Part shown: positions 1-9,171 of the stretch, in pieces
Layout: each line of letters begins with the position of its first letter
Numbering within the stretch: the first letter of the stretch is position 1
Assembly: GCF_008274215.1 (NCBI RefSeq)
Contig: NZ_VTPS01000001.1
Coordinates: forward strand, 186,001 to 250,000
From: Calorimonas adulescens
GTDB lineage: Bacteria > Bacillota > Thermoanaerobacteria > Thermoanaerobacterales > UBA4877
Direction: 5' to 3'
DNA length: 64,000 nucleotides
Notes under the pieces: model-generated
Told to the model about the DNA's origin: nothing
Database searches by the model: none
What the model saw: only the letters and a program-made list of their open reading frames with translations
Translations under genes and position numbers: made by a program

Positions 1-439
1 ATATACACTTGTTGTCAATTATCAGTGAGATACTCCCGGGCGTATGCCCAGGGGTGTGCCTTACAGTAACCATCATATTACCAACACTGATTATGTCGCC
101 ATCTTCAACCCATTTGTCACCTTTCATGGAGACACTCTGTCCTGATATCCATGGCGAAAGGTTCATCTCTGGATTTTCCAAGACCTCTTCCTCAAGTCTA
201 TGAAGTATGACTTTATCCACACCAGTTTCTGTCCTAATATCATTAAGTGCCCCCCAGTGGTCATAATGGGCGTGAGTCAGTACAATGTATACAATGTTGC
301 TGTCGGTCCTGCCTATCAGATCCAATATCTTTTCCGGCTCATCCCCAGGATCTACGACAATGGCATCTCTCGTCTCTTCATCTCCAATTATATAGCAGTT
401 GGTCATACCAATGCCGACTGCTACTCTTTCAAAAATCAT
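1..439 (-). CDS. Metallo-beta-lactamase-fold hydrolase (glyoxalase II-like), C-terminus cut by window edge
   Basis: The minus-strand frame from an ATG at 439 stays open to the window edge, so the protein is partial. It shows the metal-binding signature THAHYDH near residue 56 and a later HTPGHTPGS motif, both typical of metallo-beta-lactamase-fold hydrolases of the glyoxalase II / YqgX type, which hydrolyse thioesters such as S-lactoylglutathione. The true substrate cannot be read from sequence. A strong ribosome site (AGGAGG) sits 7-8 bases before the ATG and overlaps the end of dtd, so it is the distal gene of the apt-relA-dtd operon. About 146 residues are visible; the family usually has about 205. 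Confidence 0.85.
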   Translation of the reverse strand, partial: MIFERVAVGIGMTNCYIIGDEETRDAIVVDPGDEPEKILDLIGRTDSNIVYIVLTHAHYDHWGALNDIRTETGVDKVILHRLEEEVLENPEMNLSPWISGQSVSMKGDKWVEDGDIISVGNMMVTVRHTPGHTPGSISLIIDNKCI

Positions 440-451
440 AGCTACAGCCTC

Positions 452-901
452 CTAAAACTGTTTTTCACTATCCATAAGTATGGTTACAGGCCCATCGTTC
501 TCTATTTTAACAAGCATCATTGCCTGAAATATTCCATTTTCCACTTTTATACCGTATCCCATACACTTTTCTACAAAATACTCATACATTTCCCTTGCCT
601 TATCTGCTCCTGCAGCTCTCATGTAATTGGGACGCCTACCTTTTTTGCAGTCACCATACAGGGTAAACTGTGAAACGATAAGTAGTTCTCCTCTTATATC
701 GAGGAGGGACAGGTTCATCTTACCCTCACTGTCATCAAAAATCCTTAAATTCATTAGTTTGTCTGCAAGATAATCAGCATCATCTTTTGTATCATCAGCT
801 TTTATACCAAGAAGTGCCACAATCCCCGAACCAATGCTGCCCACTATCCTGCCATCAACCTCAACACTACCTGACCTTACCCTTTGCACAACAAGTCTCA
901 T
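452..901 (-). CDS. dtd: D-aminoacyl-tRNA deacylase
   Basis: Dtd removes D-amino acids mischarged onto tRNA, in the cytoplasm. The protein begins MRLVVQRV and contains SQFTLYGD and the NGPVT-like motif (here [10 protein letters not shown]) near the C-terminus, the two active-site signatures of the family. I start it at the ATG at 901 (149 residues, the usual length) because GAGGTG lies five bases upstream. A longer frame reaches 916, overlapping the relA stop. It follows relA directly, a common arrangement in Firmicutes, so the two are probably co-transcribed and translationally coupled. Confidence 0.93.
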   Translation of the reverse strand: MRLVVQRVRSGSVEVDGRIVGSIGSGIVALLGIKADDTKDDADYLADKLMNLRIFDDSEGKMNLSLLDIRGELLIVSQFTLYGDCKKGRRPNYMRAAGADKAREMYEYFVEKCMGYGIKVENGIFQAMMLVKIENDGPVTILMDSEKQF

Positions 902-912
902 CGCCACACCTC

Positions 913-3126
913 TCAAACAGCATTTATCCTGAATACATCCTTTACACCATTTAACCCTTTAAGACGGGTCATTATCTTTTCTAGTTCATCTTTCGTATTT
1001 ATTTCCAGGGTCATGTTAATCACAGCCCTGTTATCCCTACCTGTCCTGGCGTTTACGGCCTTTACTGGAACTTTATTATCCGAAAGCACTCCGGTAATTT
1101 CTGAAAGCAAACCATATCTATCTATAGCATAAACCTGTATGTCAGCCTGATAGGTATCAGTTACTCTGCTACCCCAATCAACTGTTATAAGCTTGCTTTT
1201 ATCTACACTTGGACCGTTTACATTAGGACAATCAACCCTGTGTACAGACACACCTCTTCCCTTAGTGATATAGCCAATTATCTCATCTCCAGGTACAGGG
1301 CTACAGCATTTAGCGATTCTGATAAGAATGTTATCCACACCAGGCACACGTATGCCGTTTTCGGTCTTTTCTCTTCTTTCTTTTTTAGGTCTTGCCTCAG
1401 TTCGGCCCTCTTCTACACCACCCCTTGTTAATTCCTTGCGTTCTTTGTATATTTCCCGTATTCGCGGCATTATCTGAGAAGTGGCCAGGCCACCATATCC
1501 TATAGCAGCATAAAGGTCATCCACGCTTTTTATTCCTATCCTCTTCGCCACTTCTTCCAATATTTCCTCATTGGAAACATCTTTCAATCTGCGTATCCTG
1601 AGAAGCTCATGCTCAATTATATCCTTACCTCTTGCAATATTTTCTTCTCTTCTCTCCTTTTTAAACCACTGCTTTATCTTATTTTTTGCCTGAGAACTTT
1701 TTACGATACTCAGCCAGTCACGGCTTGGACCCCTGTCAGGACTTGTCGAGGTAATGATTGTCACTATATCCCCATTATTTAACCTATAATCCAGTGGTAC
1801 AAGCTTGCCGTTTACCTTTGCCCCGACACACTTATGTCCTATATCAGTATGAATCGTATAAGCAAAATCTATAGGTGTTGAGCCAATTGGCAGGTTTATG
1901 ACATCACCCTTGGGCGTAAACACATAGACCTCATCAGTAAAAAGGTCTATCTTAAGTGTCTCCATAAACTCCCTGGCATCCTTTAGCTCACCTTGCCACT
2001 CCAAAAGTTGCCTTAACCATGCAAGTTTTTCATCGAACTGATCCTCATTCCTTTTACCTTCCTTATATTTCCAGTGGGCTGCTATGCCAAATTCCGCTGT
2101 TCTGTGCATCTCCCATGTCCTTATCTGTACCTCAAAAGTTTCTCCGCCCGGACCTATTACTGTTGTATGGAGAGACTGGTACATATTAGGCTTGGGCATA
2201 GCAATATAATCTTTAAATCGCCCCGGAATAGGCTTCCACATCGTGTGCACAATACCAAGTACCCCATAGCAGTCTTTAACTGTATCTACTATCACCCTGA
2301 TAGCAGTAAGGTCAAATATTTGCTCAAAATTCTTACCCTGTTCTTTCATCTTTTTATATATGCTATAAAAATGTTTGGGGCGACCGTCAATGGTAGCTTT
2401 GATGCCAACCTCGTCCATTTTTCCCTTAAGTTCTTTAATGATATTTTTTATATATTCTTCTCTCTGTGCCCTTTTTTTTGCAACTTTTTCTACCAGGTCG
2501 TAATATCCCTCAGGATCAAGATATCTCAAGGACAAATCCTCTAACTCCCATTGTATTTTGGAAATACCAAGCCTGTGCGCTATTGGGGCATAAATCTCCA
2601 GCGTTTCCTGAGCTTTCTCTCTCTGCTTATCCGGAGGCATATATTTAAGCGTCCTCATGTTATGAAGCCTGTCGGCCAGTTTAATAAGTATTACCCTTAT
2701 ATCCTTTGACATGGCCAACAGCATCTTGCGCATGTTTTCTGCCTGTTCCTCAACTCTTGTAGAGCTGTCCCTATTCTCTTTCTTTGTCTGGTCATCCATT
2801 TTTGTAGTGTTGCTCAATTTGCCAAGTTTAGTGACACCATCAACAAGGTCTGCTATCTCACTGCCAAACTCATTTTTGAGCTGCTCATAGGTAGTATCCG
2901 TATCTTCAATGACATCATGGAGCAGGCCAGCACAAATAGTTGGCGTATCTATTTGCAAATCAGCCAATATTTCAGCCACCGCTGTTGGATGTATTATATA
3001 TGGTTCACCAGAAAAACGCATCTGACTGGCATGTTTATCTACGGCATAGTTATATGCCTTTTCAATAAGCTCTATATTTGCATTTTTGTTGTACTCCATG
3101 ACTTTATATAACAGGTCATCTAACAT
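913..3126 (-). CDS. relA: Bifunctional (p)ppGpp synthetase/hydrolase (RelA/SpoT family)
   Basis: This is the long RSH protein (737 residues) that makes and degrades the stringent alarmone (p)ppGpp in response to amino-acid starvation at the ribosome. In order it shows an HD hydrolase domain (HDVIEDT near residue 70), the synthetase region (residues about 240-360, with the KRFKDYIA-type substrate loop), a TGS domain ([17 protein letters not shown] near 408), a conserved Cys region (KCCSPVPGD) and a C-terminal ACT domain. The intact HD and synthetase motifs suggest both activities. The start has GGGTGG four bases before the ATG. It lies between apt and dtd, the usual Firmicutes order. Confidence 0.96.
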   Translation of the reverse strand: MLDDLLYKVMEYNKNANIELIEKAYNYAVDKHASQMRFSGEPYIIHPTAVAEILADLQIDTPTICAGLLHDVIEDTDTTYEQLKNEFGSEIADLVDGVTKLGKLSNTTKMDDQTKKENRDSSTRVEEQAENMRKMLLAMSKDIRVILIKLADRLHNMRTLKYMPPDKQREKAQETLEIYAPIAHRLGISKIQWELEDLSLRYLDPEGYYDLVEKVAKKRAQREEYIKNIIKELKGKMDEVGIKATIDGRPKHFYSIYKKMKEQGKNFEQIFDLTAIRVIVDTVKDCYGVLGIVHTMWKPIPGRFKDYIAMPKPNMYQSLHTTVIGPGGETFEVQIRTWEMHRTAEFGIAAHWKYKEGKRNEDQFDEKLAWLRQLLEWQGELKDAREFMETLKIDLFTDEVYVFTPKGDVINLPIGSTPIDFAYTIHTDIGHKCVGAKVNGKLVPLDYRLNNGDIVTIITSTSPDRGPSRDWLSIVKSSQAKNKIKQWFKKERREENIARGKDIIEHELLRIRRLKDVSNEEILEEVAKRIGIKSVDDLYAAIGYGGLATSQIMPRIREIYKERKELTRGGVEEGRTEARPKKERREKTENGIRVPGVDNILIRIAKCCSPVPGDEIIGYITKGRGVSVHRVDCPNVNGPSVDKSKLITVDWGSRVTDTYQADIQVYAIDRYGLLSEITGVLSDNKVPVKAVNARTGRDNRAVINMTLEINTKDELEKIMTRLKGLNGVKDVFRINAV

Positions 3127-3221
3127 ATTTCCACCCTTTTAATAAGATTTATTATTTAGTAATATTAAAACAGACTATGTACATACTATCCTGGACACAA
3201 TGCCTATGAGCGGAGAGCATC

Positions 3222-3749
3222 TTAAACCGGATATTCCACTAAACTTTTTACATCATAGTTTTTCAAGCGTTCTCTCCCACCAAGCTCTGTAAGCTCAATG
3301 AGAAAAACAAATGCCTCTACTATACCACCTAATGATTCTACCAGATGGGCTGTGGCTGAAACTGTTCCGCCTGTAGCTAAAAGATCATCAACTATTATCA
3401 CCCTCTGGCCAGGCCTTATTGCGTCCCGATGTATTTCAAGAGCGTCCATGCCATATTCCAGTTGATATTCATATTTCTCCACATCGGCTGGAAGTTTACC
3501 TGGTTTACGTACCGGGACAAATCCCGTACCCAGCTCATACGCCATTGCCGAACCCATAATAAACCCCCGTGCCTCAGGGCCAACAACAAGGTCAATATCT
3601 CTGCCGTAGAAGTCCTCGCACATTTTTTTTATCACATATCTAAAAGCTTTAGCGTCATTTATCACTGGTGTAATATCTTTAAAGCTTATACCTTCTTTGG
3701 GAAAATCTTCTTTAATTCTGATCATGGATTTAATAGTTGTAAGATCCAT
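3222..3749 (-). CDS. apt: Adenine phosphoribosyltransferase
   Basis: Apt salvages adenine by joining it to PRPP to form AMP. The 175-residue protein has the PRPP-binding signature VIIVDDLLATGGT near residue 117 and the family motif FPKEGISFKDITPV at the N-terminus. Length matches the family (about 170). A GGGAGG ribosome site precedes the ATG. It is the first gene after a strong promoter and is followed by relA after 95 bases, so apt-relA-dtd probably form one transcript. Confidence 0.96.
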   Translation of the reverse strand: MDLTTIKSMIRIKEDFPKEGISFKDITPVINDAKAFRYVIKKMCEDFYGRDIDLVVGPEARGFIMGSAMAYELGTGFVPVRKPGKLPADVEKYEYQLEYGMDALEIHRDAIRPGQRVIIVDDLLATGGTVSATAHLVESLGGIVEAFVFLIELTELGGRERLKNYDVKSLVEYPV

Positions 3750-3793
3750 ATTTCAACCTCCCACTAAACATCAATTTTTGTTTTAACTAAACT

Positions 3794-3822
3794 ATTATAA
3801 TCTATTAATGATAGTATATCAA
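3794..3822 (-). promoter_or_regulatory. Sigma-A-type promoter for apt-relA-dtd
   Basis: On the minus strand there is TTGATA (3817-3822), a 17-base spacer and a perfect TATAAT (3794-3799), about 45 bases before the apt start codon. Position and spacing are ideal for a housekeeping promoter. Confidence 0.75.
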
Positions 3823-3841
3823 GAACGTTAATTGATGAACA

Positions 3842-4231
3842 TCAACTTTCATTCGGATGTTCTTTCCCATATGTCTGGTTATTGCTTTCATCTTCGTCCT
3901 TTGATACATGTGTATCTCTACCGGTTGCAGCCTCAATCTCTCTTTGTAGTCCCTGAAGCTGAACCCTTAATTCCTCATTCTCTTTCTCAAGGTTCTTAAT
4001 CCTGTTATTTAAACCCCTTACCTTAATACCATGGCTTACCTGCCCGAATACCCCTACTATCCCTATGGCAACAGCACCTGTGGCAGCAGACAGCAAGATT
4101 ACCAGTGCCTGCGATATAGTGTAATGCCAGTATAAGAAATTAATATCAACTGGAGCAGCATTAGAGATTGCAAAAATAGATACTAAAATGGCAAATATCA
4201 AGACAAGTATTATATAATACTGACCCTTCAC
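3842..4231 (-). CDS. LapA-domain (DUF1049-type) membrane protein
   Basis: A 129-residue protein with an N-terminal membrane segment (about residues 5-25), a short periplasm-side loop containing the family-typical NAAPVDINFLYWH, a second membrane segment (about 42-65) and a cytoplasmic coiled-coil tail rich in Glu and Arg. This is the architecture of the LapA/YciS family of small inner-membrane proteins; its function in Firmicutes is unknown. It follows ubiB by 52 bases on the same strand, so it is likely its operon partner. Confidence 0.75.
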   Translation of the reverse strand: MKGQYYIILVLIFAILVSIFAISNAAPVDINFLYWHYTISQALVILLSAATGAVAIGIVGVFGQVSHGIKVRGLNNRIKNLEKENEELRVQLQGLQREIEAATGRDTHVSKDEDESNNQTYGKEHPNES

Positions 4232-4283
4232 GTTTTTATTCCCCCTTCTCCCAATAGAATTCGATACCCCACGTAAAATTCCT

Positions 4284-5936
4284 CTATCTTGGCCTGTGAA
4301 ATATTGTGCTGAACAACAACCAGAATCCCAAAATCGCAGTTATAGTAAATGTTAAAAACCCTATAAACGGCATTCCAAAAATATATGGTTTAATGTCTAT
4401 CTGCATAAACATGGCAGATGATATTGACATAGCAGCCACAAGGACACTTAAAGATAACTTATTGGAAGCGTAATTAATATCATTGCGTATCTTCTGCGTC
4501 TCAACGAATTTGATCTTTAAATCCATGTCATTATTTTCCAGTTTTTTTAATATTTTTGAAAGCTGGTTAGGAATCCTAACGGTATTCCATACTGAGTTCT
4601 TAACATTATCAAATCCTTCTTTAATCATTGACCGATAATCATAAATATCAGATAAATTTTGGAGCAAAAACTGGGAGGCAGCCTCGGAAAGTTTAAATTC
4701 GGGATCCAATTGTCTCCCAACCCCTTCAATGGTTATAAGTGCTTTCACCAAGAGTGTAAAGTCAGCCGGTAAGCGAACATGAAATTTGTATATTATGTTC
4801 ATAAATCTGTGTAAAATTTCTTCCAATTGCACATTTTCCAGTGGATTTAAATAAAGTTCATTAAACATGGCGCCTAGCTCTCTCGAAAGCCCTATGTAAT
4901 CGGTATCGCTATCTAAGGCGTGCAGCTCTCCAAGCCCATCTATTACCATATCTACATCCTGACGTATAAAAGACATAAATAATGTTCTTACAAATTTCAT
5001 AAGATGTCTATCCAGATGACCTACAACCCCGAAATCGATCAAGGCTATCCTTTCATCTGATTGAACAAAAATATTTGAGGGGTGTGGATCTCCGTGAAAA
5101 TACCCAAAAAGAAATACCTGTTTCATAAATGTAAAGGCGCCCAGCTCAGCTATCTTTCTTATATTATACCCGGCACCCTTTATCTTTTCTATCTCTCTTA
5201 CTGGTATACCATTAACACGCTCCATCGTAAGAACTTTTTTACTGGTATAATCCCAATATATCCTGGGTATATAGACAGACGGATCATCTTTATAAAGTTC
5301 CTTAAATTTTTCTGTATTTCTCCCCTCCTGAAGATAATTCAGTTCTCCCATTATGCTTCTTGATATTTCTTCAATCACCTCGGTATATGAAACAGACCCT
5401 TCCTCATCTCTCTTGTCCAGAAACCTTGCAATTTCAAACAGGATGTCTAAATCGCTCTCAATGGTATCTTCAATTCCGGGACGCTGGATTTTTACAATCA
5501 CCTCACTGCCATTTTTAAGAACAGCACTATATGCCTGTCCTATCGATGCTGAAGCAATTGGTACAGGATCAAACTTCACAAAAACATCTGATAAAGGCTG
5601 ACCAATCTCATCCTCAAATATCTGGTATGCTTTGGCAGTTTCAAAGGGTTCCACATCATCCTGCAAGTGCGAAAGTTCATATGCTAGCCTTTCTGGTATA
5701 ATATCTGTTCTCGTACTTAAAATTTGGCCAAACTTAATAAAAGTTGGACCCAGTTCTTGAAAGCACTGTCTTACTCTGTTTTCAAAGGGTATCTTTTCTA
5801 TCGCTCTATTTCTCGGTAGCATCCTGTAAGTGATACGGTCAGCTATCTCATAAATCCCATATTTGACAAATGTATCTACTATCTTACTTAACCTTAATAA
5901 GTTCCTTTTTTTTACATGTATCTTAAATATGTCCAT
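4284..5936 (-). CDS. ubiB: ABC1/AarF/UbiB-family atypical protein kinase
   Basis: A 550-residue UbiB-family protein. It carries the family KxGQ-like motif (FIKFGQILSTR), an Ala-rich nucleotide loop (PIASASIGQAYSA), the catalytic-loop equivalent HGDPHPSNIF and the DFG equivalent LIDFGVVG. Two membrane segments lie at the C-terminus (about 490-545). UbiB proteins are ATPases linked to isoprenoid-lipid/quinone handling; a Clostridia host may lack ubiquinone, so the true role here is open. The preceding gene encodes a phasin-like small protein, a pairing often seen with UbiB in Firmicutes. Confidence 0.88.
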   Translation of the reverse strand: MDIFKIHVKKRNLLRLSKIVDTFVKYGIYEIADRITYRMLPRNRAIEKIPFENRVRQCFQELGPTFIKFGQILSTRTDIIPERLAYELSHLQDDVEPFETAKAYQIFEDEIGQPLSDVFVKFDPVPIASASIGQAYSAVLKNGSEVIVKIQRPGIEDTIESDLDILFEIARFLDKRDEEGSVSYTEVIEEISRSIMGELNYLQEGRNTEKFKELYKDDPSVYIPRIYWDYTSKKVLTMERVNGIPVREIEKIKGAGYNIRKIAELGAFTFMKQVFLFGYFHGDPHPSNIFVQSDERIALIDFGVVGHLDRHLMKFVRTLFMSFIRQDVDMVIDGLGELHALDSDTDYIGLSRELGAMFNELYLNPLENVQLEEILHRFMNIIYKFHVRLPADFTLLVKALITIEGVGRQLDPEFKLSEAASQFLLQNLSDIYDYRSMIKEGFDNVKNSVWNTVRIPNQLSKILKKLENNDMDLKIKFVETQKIRNDINYASNKLSLSVLVAAMSISSAMFMQIDIKPYIFGMPFIGFLTFTITAILGFWLLFSTIFHRPR

Positions 5937-6003
5937 CCTATCACCTATTTTTAAAGGGTGGTATAATACTCATTTACTGTATTATAGCCACCCTTCAAAT
6001 GCT

Positions 6004-6315
6004 TTACTCCTTATCAAATTTATTTTCGAGTTCTGCCAATCTTATGTTTAATTCATTAATCTTCGAAAGCAGTTCCTCATACTCATCTCTGGTAATGAGA
6101 TTTGCTTCCTTCACCATGGCATTGAACTCCTTTTCGAGCTTCTCCTTCAACATGTTCTTCTGCTTATCCGCATTATCCATTAACTTTGATATGAAGTCGC
6201 TTTTCTCTTCTTTAGCCAGCTCACCGCGTCTGATGAGTTCCTGAGATATTTCTTCAGCCTTATCCCTGGTCATATATAAAGCCCCCAGCCCCATCAGAAT
6301 GGCCTCTCTTAACAT
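6004..6315 (-). CDS. Phasin-like small helical protein
   Basis: A 103-residue, charged, all-helical protein. It starts with a hydrophobic stretch (REAILMGLGALYMTRDKAEE) followed by a long coiled coil that ends in a leucine-spaced helix. This matches the small phasin / PHA-regulator-like family commonly encoded beside ubiB in Clostridia. No catalytic residues are visible. It lies between secF and ubiB with short gaps on the same strand. The phasin name reflects shape similarity only. Confidence 0.65.
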   Translation of the reverse strand: MLREAILMGLGALYMTRDKAEEISQELIRRGELAKEEKSDFISKLMDNADKQKNMLKEKLEKEFNAMVKEANLITRDEYEELLSKINELNIRLAELENKFDKE

Positions 6316-6333
6316 ATTTTACACCCCCATAAT

Positions 6334-7239
6334 TTATGTGGTCCTCAGACCCGATTTCGCAGTAGATTTTACGCTCTTTTCATTTCTCTTCCAAAGGTAC
6401 CATATTGGTGAAGCAATAAAGATTGAAGAATACGCACCACTGGCAATACCAACAATCAATGGCAATGCGAATTCCTTTATAGAGCTTGGACCTATGAAAT
6501 AAAGTATTGTAATTGTAAACAGCGTGGTCAGCACTGTATTTATTGACCTTGTCATTGTCTGGCTTATGCTTTTGTTGATAAGCTCCTCTATAGTCATTTT
6601 GCTCTTGCTGTTCTTGAGGTTTTCTCTTATCCTGTCAAATATAACTATAGTATCGTTTATAGAATAACCAAGTATCGTCAACATCGCTGCAACAAAAGAA
6701 CTGTTAATCGGGATCTTAAAAAGGGCATACACGGCATATGTCACAAGCAGGTCATGTATCAATGCAATTATAGCCGCAACGCCAAACTTATATTCAAACC
6801 TTATGGCAATATATATGAGCATAGCCACAGAGGTAACGACGACTGCAATCAATGCATTCCTTCGTAATTCGCTCCCAATGGTTGGACCTACCTTATTTAT
6901 TGAGAGTATAGCATCATTCTTTAGGTCATATTTTTTAAGTATATCATTTATTATACTCTGTCTCTGTTCATCAGGCATATCAACAGTCTTAATTATCACC
7001 TCATGCCTATAATCCCCAGCTTGCTGTACAAAACTATCCTTTCCAACATTATACTTGTTTAAAATCTCATAGATATCGCTGTTATTAAATTCTTTGCCTA
7101 TATTTATCTGGATTATCGTACCTCCGGTAAAGTCAATGCCGAACTGCACTCCATAGACAAATGTGGCAACTATACCAGCCAGTATTACTACTAGAGATAT
7201 AACAAAAAATATATTTCTCTTGCCGATAAAATCAAACAT
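6334..7239 (-). CDS. secF: Protein translocase subunit SecF
   Basis: SecF works with SecD in the membrane to pull secreted proteins across using the proton gradient. The 301-residue protein has the N-terminal membrane helix and DFTGGTIIQI motif, an extracytoplasmic domain, and the five-helix C-terminal channel half with SINDTIVIFDRIRENL near residue 193. It follows secD after 12 bases, the standard order, so the two form a membrane complex from one transcript. Confidence 0.96.
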   Translation of the reverse strand: MFDFIGKRNIFFVISLVVILAGIVATFVYGVQFGIDFTGGTIIQINIGKEFNNSDIYEILNKYNVGKDSFVQQAGDYRHEVIIKTVDMPDEQRQSIINDILKKYDLKNDAILSINKVGPTIGSELRRNALIAVVVTSVAMLIYIAIRFEYKFGVAAIIALIHDLLVTYAVYALFKIPINSSFVAAMLTILGYSINDTIVIFDRIRENLKNSKSKMTIEELINKSISQTMTRSINTVLTTLFTITILYFIGPSSIKEFALPLIVGIASGAYSSIFIASPIWYLWKRNEKSVKSTAKSGLRTT

Positions 7240-7251
7240 CCCAAGGCCTCC

Positions 7252-8487
7252 TTATAGACCGAATAACTTCGGGTTCTTTGTAATATTCATACCAACGACA
7301 GTGTTTAATATATATTTCATTAAGACCACTGCGGTCAACATGCTGGCCAGGACACCTATGGAAAGGGTAATAGCAAAACCTTTGATCGACCCTTCCCCAA
7401 GGAAGAAAAGGACAGCACAGGCAATGAGTGTCGTAACATTTGAGTCCACAACAGTCACTAAAGCCCTGCTAAACCCCTGGTCTATTGACGCCCTGAGGCT
7501 CTTTCCATTTTTTAACTCTTCTTTTATCCTTTCAAAGATAATTACATTGGCATCTACTGCCATACCAATTGAAAGTATAACACCGGCTATACCTGGAAGT
7601 GTCATTGTAACCTTGATAGCTGCAAAAACTATAAATGAAATTATAATATAAATCACCAATGCTATGTCTGCTACAAATCCTGGCAATTTATAATATGCAA
7701 GCATAAATAGCATGACAAGAAGTACCCCGTATATGCCAGCCTGTATGCTCTTGGTAAGCGCGTCCTGTCCAAGAGTTGGCCCCACTGTTCTTATCTCAAT
7801 AGGCTTTAGGGGTACAGGCAAAGCACCTGACCTTATCTGAATCGCAAGCTTTGATGCCTCATCAAAATTCTCAAGGCCGGTGATTACTGCTTCGCCACCC
7901 GTAATCTTAGACCTAACTACAGGAGCAGATATCACCTTGTCATCAAGGACTATGGAAATCTGTTGATTCAAATATTTTTCTGTGGCATCAGCAAACTTCT
8001 TGGCTCCATCCGGGGTCAAACTTAGTGTAACCTGTGGGGTTTCCACTCCCATCTCATCTTTACCAAGTACAGCCCTTGAATCTTTTACATCAGCACCTGT
8101 TAAAACTATCTTCCCATCTGGACCAATAAACTGAAGCTGGGCTGTCTGTCCAAGGAAGTTAATAGCACTTTCAGGATCACTTACACCGGGAAGTTCAACC
8201 CGTATCCTGTTTGTACCTTCAGGTACAATAATGGGTTCTGTAACACCTAAAGCATTTACCCTGTCATTTATTACGACAATGGCTTTTGATATGTCATCCT
8301 GAGTCACATTACCCTGTGCCTCCATGATGGCATAAACACCGCCTTTCAGGTCAAGACCTTGGCGTATACTGTTCTTGATAGGCTCAATCTTAAAGCTTCC
8401 TATAGTTATACCCTGCAACATCACAAAGGATACGATAGCTATAATTGCTATAATTATGGCAAATTTTACTGCATTTTTTACCCTCAT
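7252..8487 (-). CDS. secD: Protein translocase subunit SecD
   Basis: The 411-residue SecD has an N-terminal membrane helix, the RQGLDLKGGVYAIMEA motif, a large external domain and the six-helix RND-type channel region ending with AVDANVIIFERIKEEL near residue 316. It is short compared with E. coli SecD (615), as is normal for Firmicutes. A textbook promoter lies 35 bases upstream of the start codon, so secD is probably the first gene of the secDF-phasin-ubiB-lapA transcript. Confidence 0.96.
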   Translation of the reverse strand: MRVKNAVKFAIIIAIIAIVSFVMLQGITIGSFKIEPIKNSIRQGLDLKGGVYAIMEAQGNVTQDDISKAIVVINDRVNALGVTEPIIVPEGTNRIRVELPGVSDPESAINFLGQTAQLQFIGPDGKIVLTGADVKDSRAVLGKDEMGVETPQVTLSLTPDGAKKFADATEKYLNQQISIVLDDKVISAPVVRSKITGGEAVITGLENFDEASKLAIQIRSGALPVPLKPIEIRTVGPTLGQDALTKSIQAGIYGVLLVMLFMLAYYKLPGFVADIALVIYIIISFIVFAAIKVTMTLPGIAGVILSIGMAVDANVIIFERIKEELKNGKSLRASIDQGFSRALVTVVDSNVTTLIACAVLFFLGEGSIKGFAITLSIGVLASMLTAVVLMKYILNTVVGMNITKNPKLFGL

Positions 8488-8521
8488 CTAATTACGACCC
8501 CTTTCTCCAAATCATAAGTTC

Positions 8522-8550
8522 ATTATAAGACTTTTGTGTGGGGACGTCAA
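8522..8550 (-). promoter_or_regulatory. Sigma-A-type promoter for secDF
   Basis: Minus strand: TTGACG (8545-8550), 17-base spacer, TATAAT (8522-8527), ending 35 bases before the secD start codon. Confidence 0.75.
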
Positions 8551-8658
8551 CAAATTAACAGTCAATCCCCTTTCCATAATTATATAGACCGATACTATTT
8601 TACAGCAATATTTCTATAACTTCAATAAATATTGCCTATTTTAACCATGGTACATATA

Positions 8659-9171
8659 TTATTTAATGGCAGCAATATGTTCAAAAGCAAGTTTACTATA
8701 ATTTAAAGCACTATCTCTTATATGCCTTATCTCATCTTCATTAAGCTCCCTTACGATCCTTGCTGGGTTGCCATACACTAAACAGTTTGAAGGAATGCTT
8801 TTACGCCCTGCTATTAAAGCGCCGGCACCAATTATGACATTATCTCCTATTGATACATTATCTATAATTATGGCACCCATCCCAACAAGAACATAATCAC
8901 CTATGGTACATCCGTGAACTACAGCCTTATGTCCAACAGTAACATAATTCCCTATATGTGTTTCGGAGTTTTCGTTTACGTGAATCACACAGCCGTCCTG
9001 TATGTTTGTATATTTTCCTATGGTAATCTTGTTGACGTCACCCCTTATTATACTTCCATACCACACACTGGAAAAATCATCTACATGTACATCGCCTATG
9101 ATAGTAGCACCTTCTAATATATAAGCTTTAGGGCTGATAACAGGTTTTTTGGAATTATACTGCAAAATCAT
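8659..9171 (-). CDS. Gamma-carbonic-anhydrase-like left-handed beta-helix protein
   Basis: A 170-residue hexapeptide-repeat protein (IGDYVLVGMGAIIIDNVSIG and similar turns) that forms a left-handed beta helix. The conserved His residues of the gamma class appear (HVNEN, VGHKAVVHGC), consistent with zinc binding. Homologues are annotated as gamma-carbonic anhydrase, YrdA or PaaY; enzymatic activity is not certain. It overlaps the end of scfB by four bases (ATGA), so it is translationally coupled to the SCIFF maturase. Confidence 0.85.
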   Translation of the reverse strand: MILQYNSKKPVISPKAYILEGATIIGDVHVDDFSSVWYGSIIRGDVNKITIGKYTNIQDGCVIHVNENSETHIGNYVTVGHKAVVHGCTIGDYVLVGMGAIIIDNVSIGDNVIIGAGALIAGRKSIPSNCLVYGNPARIVRELNEDEIRHIRDSALNYSKLAFEHIAAIK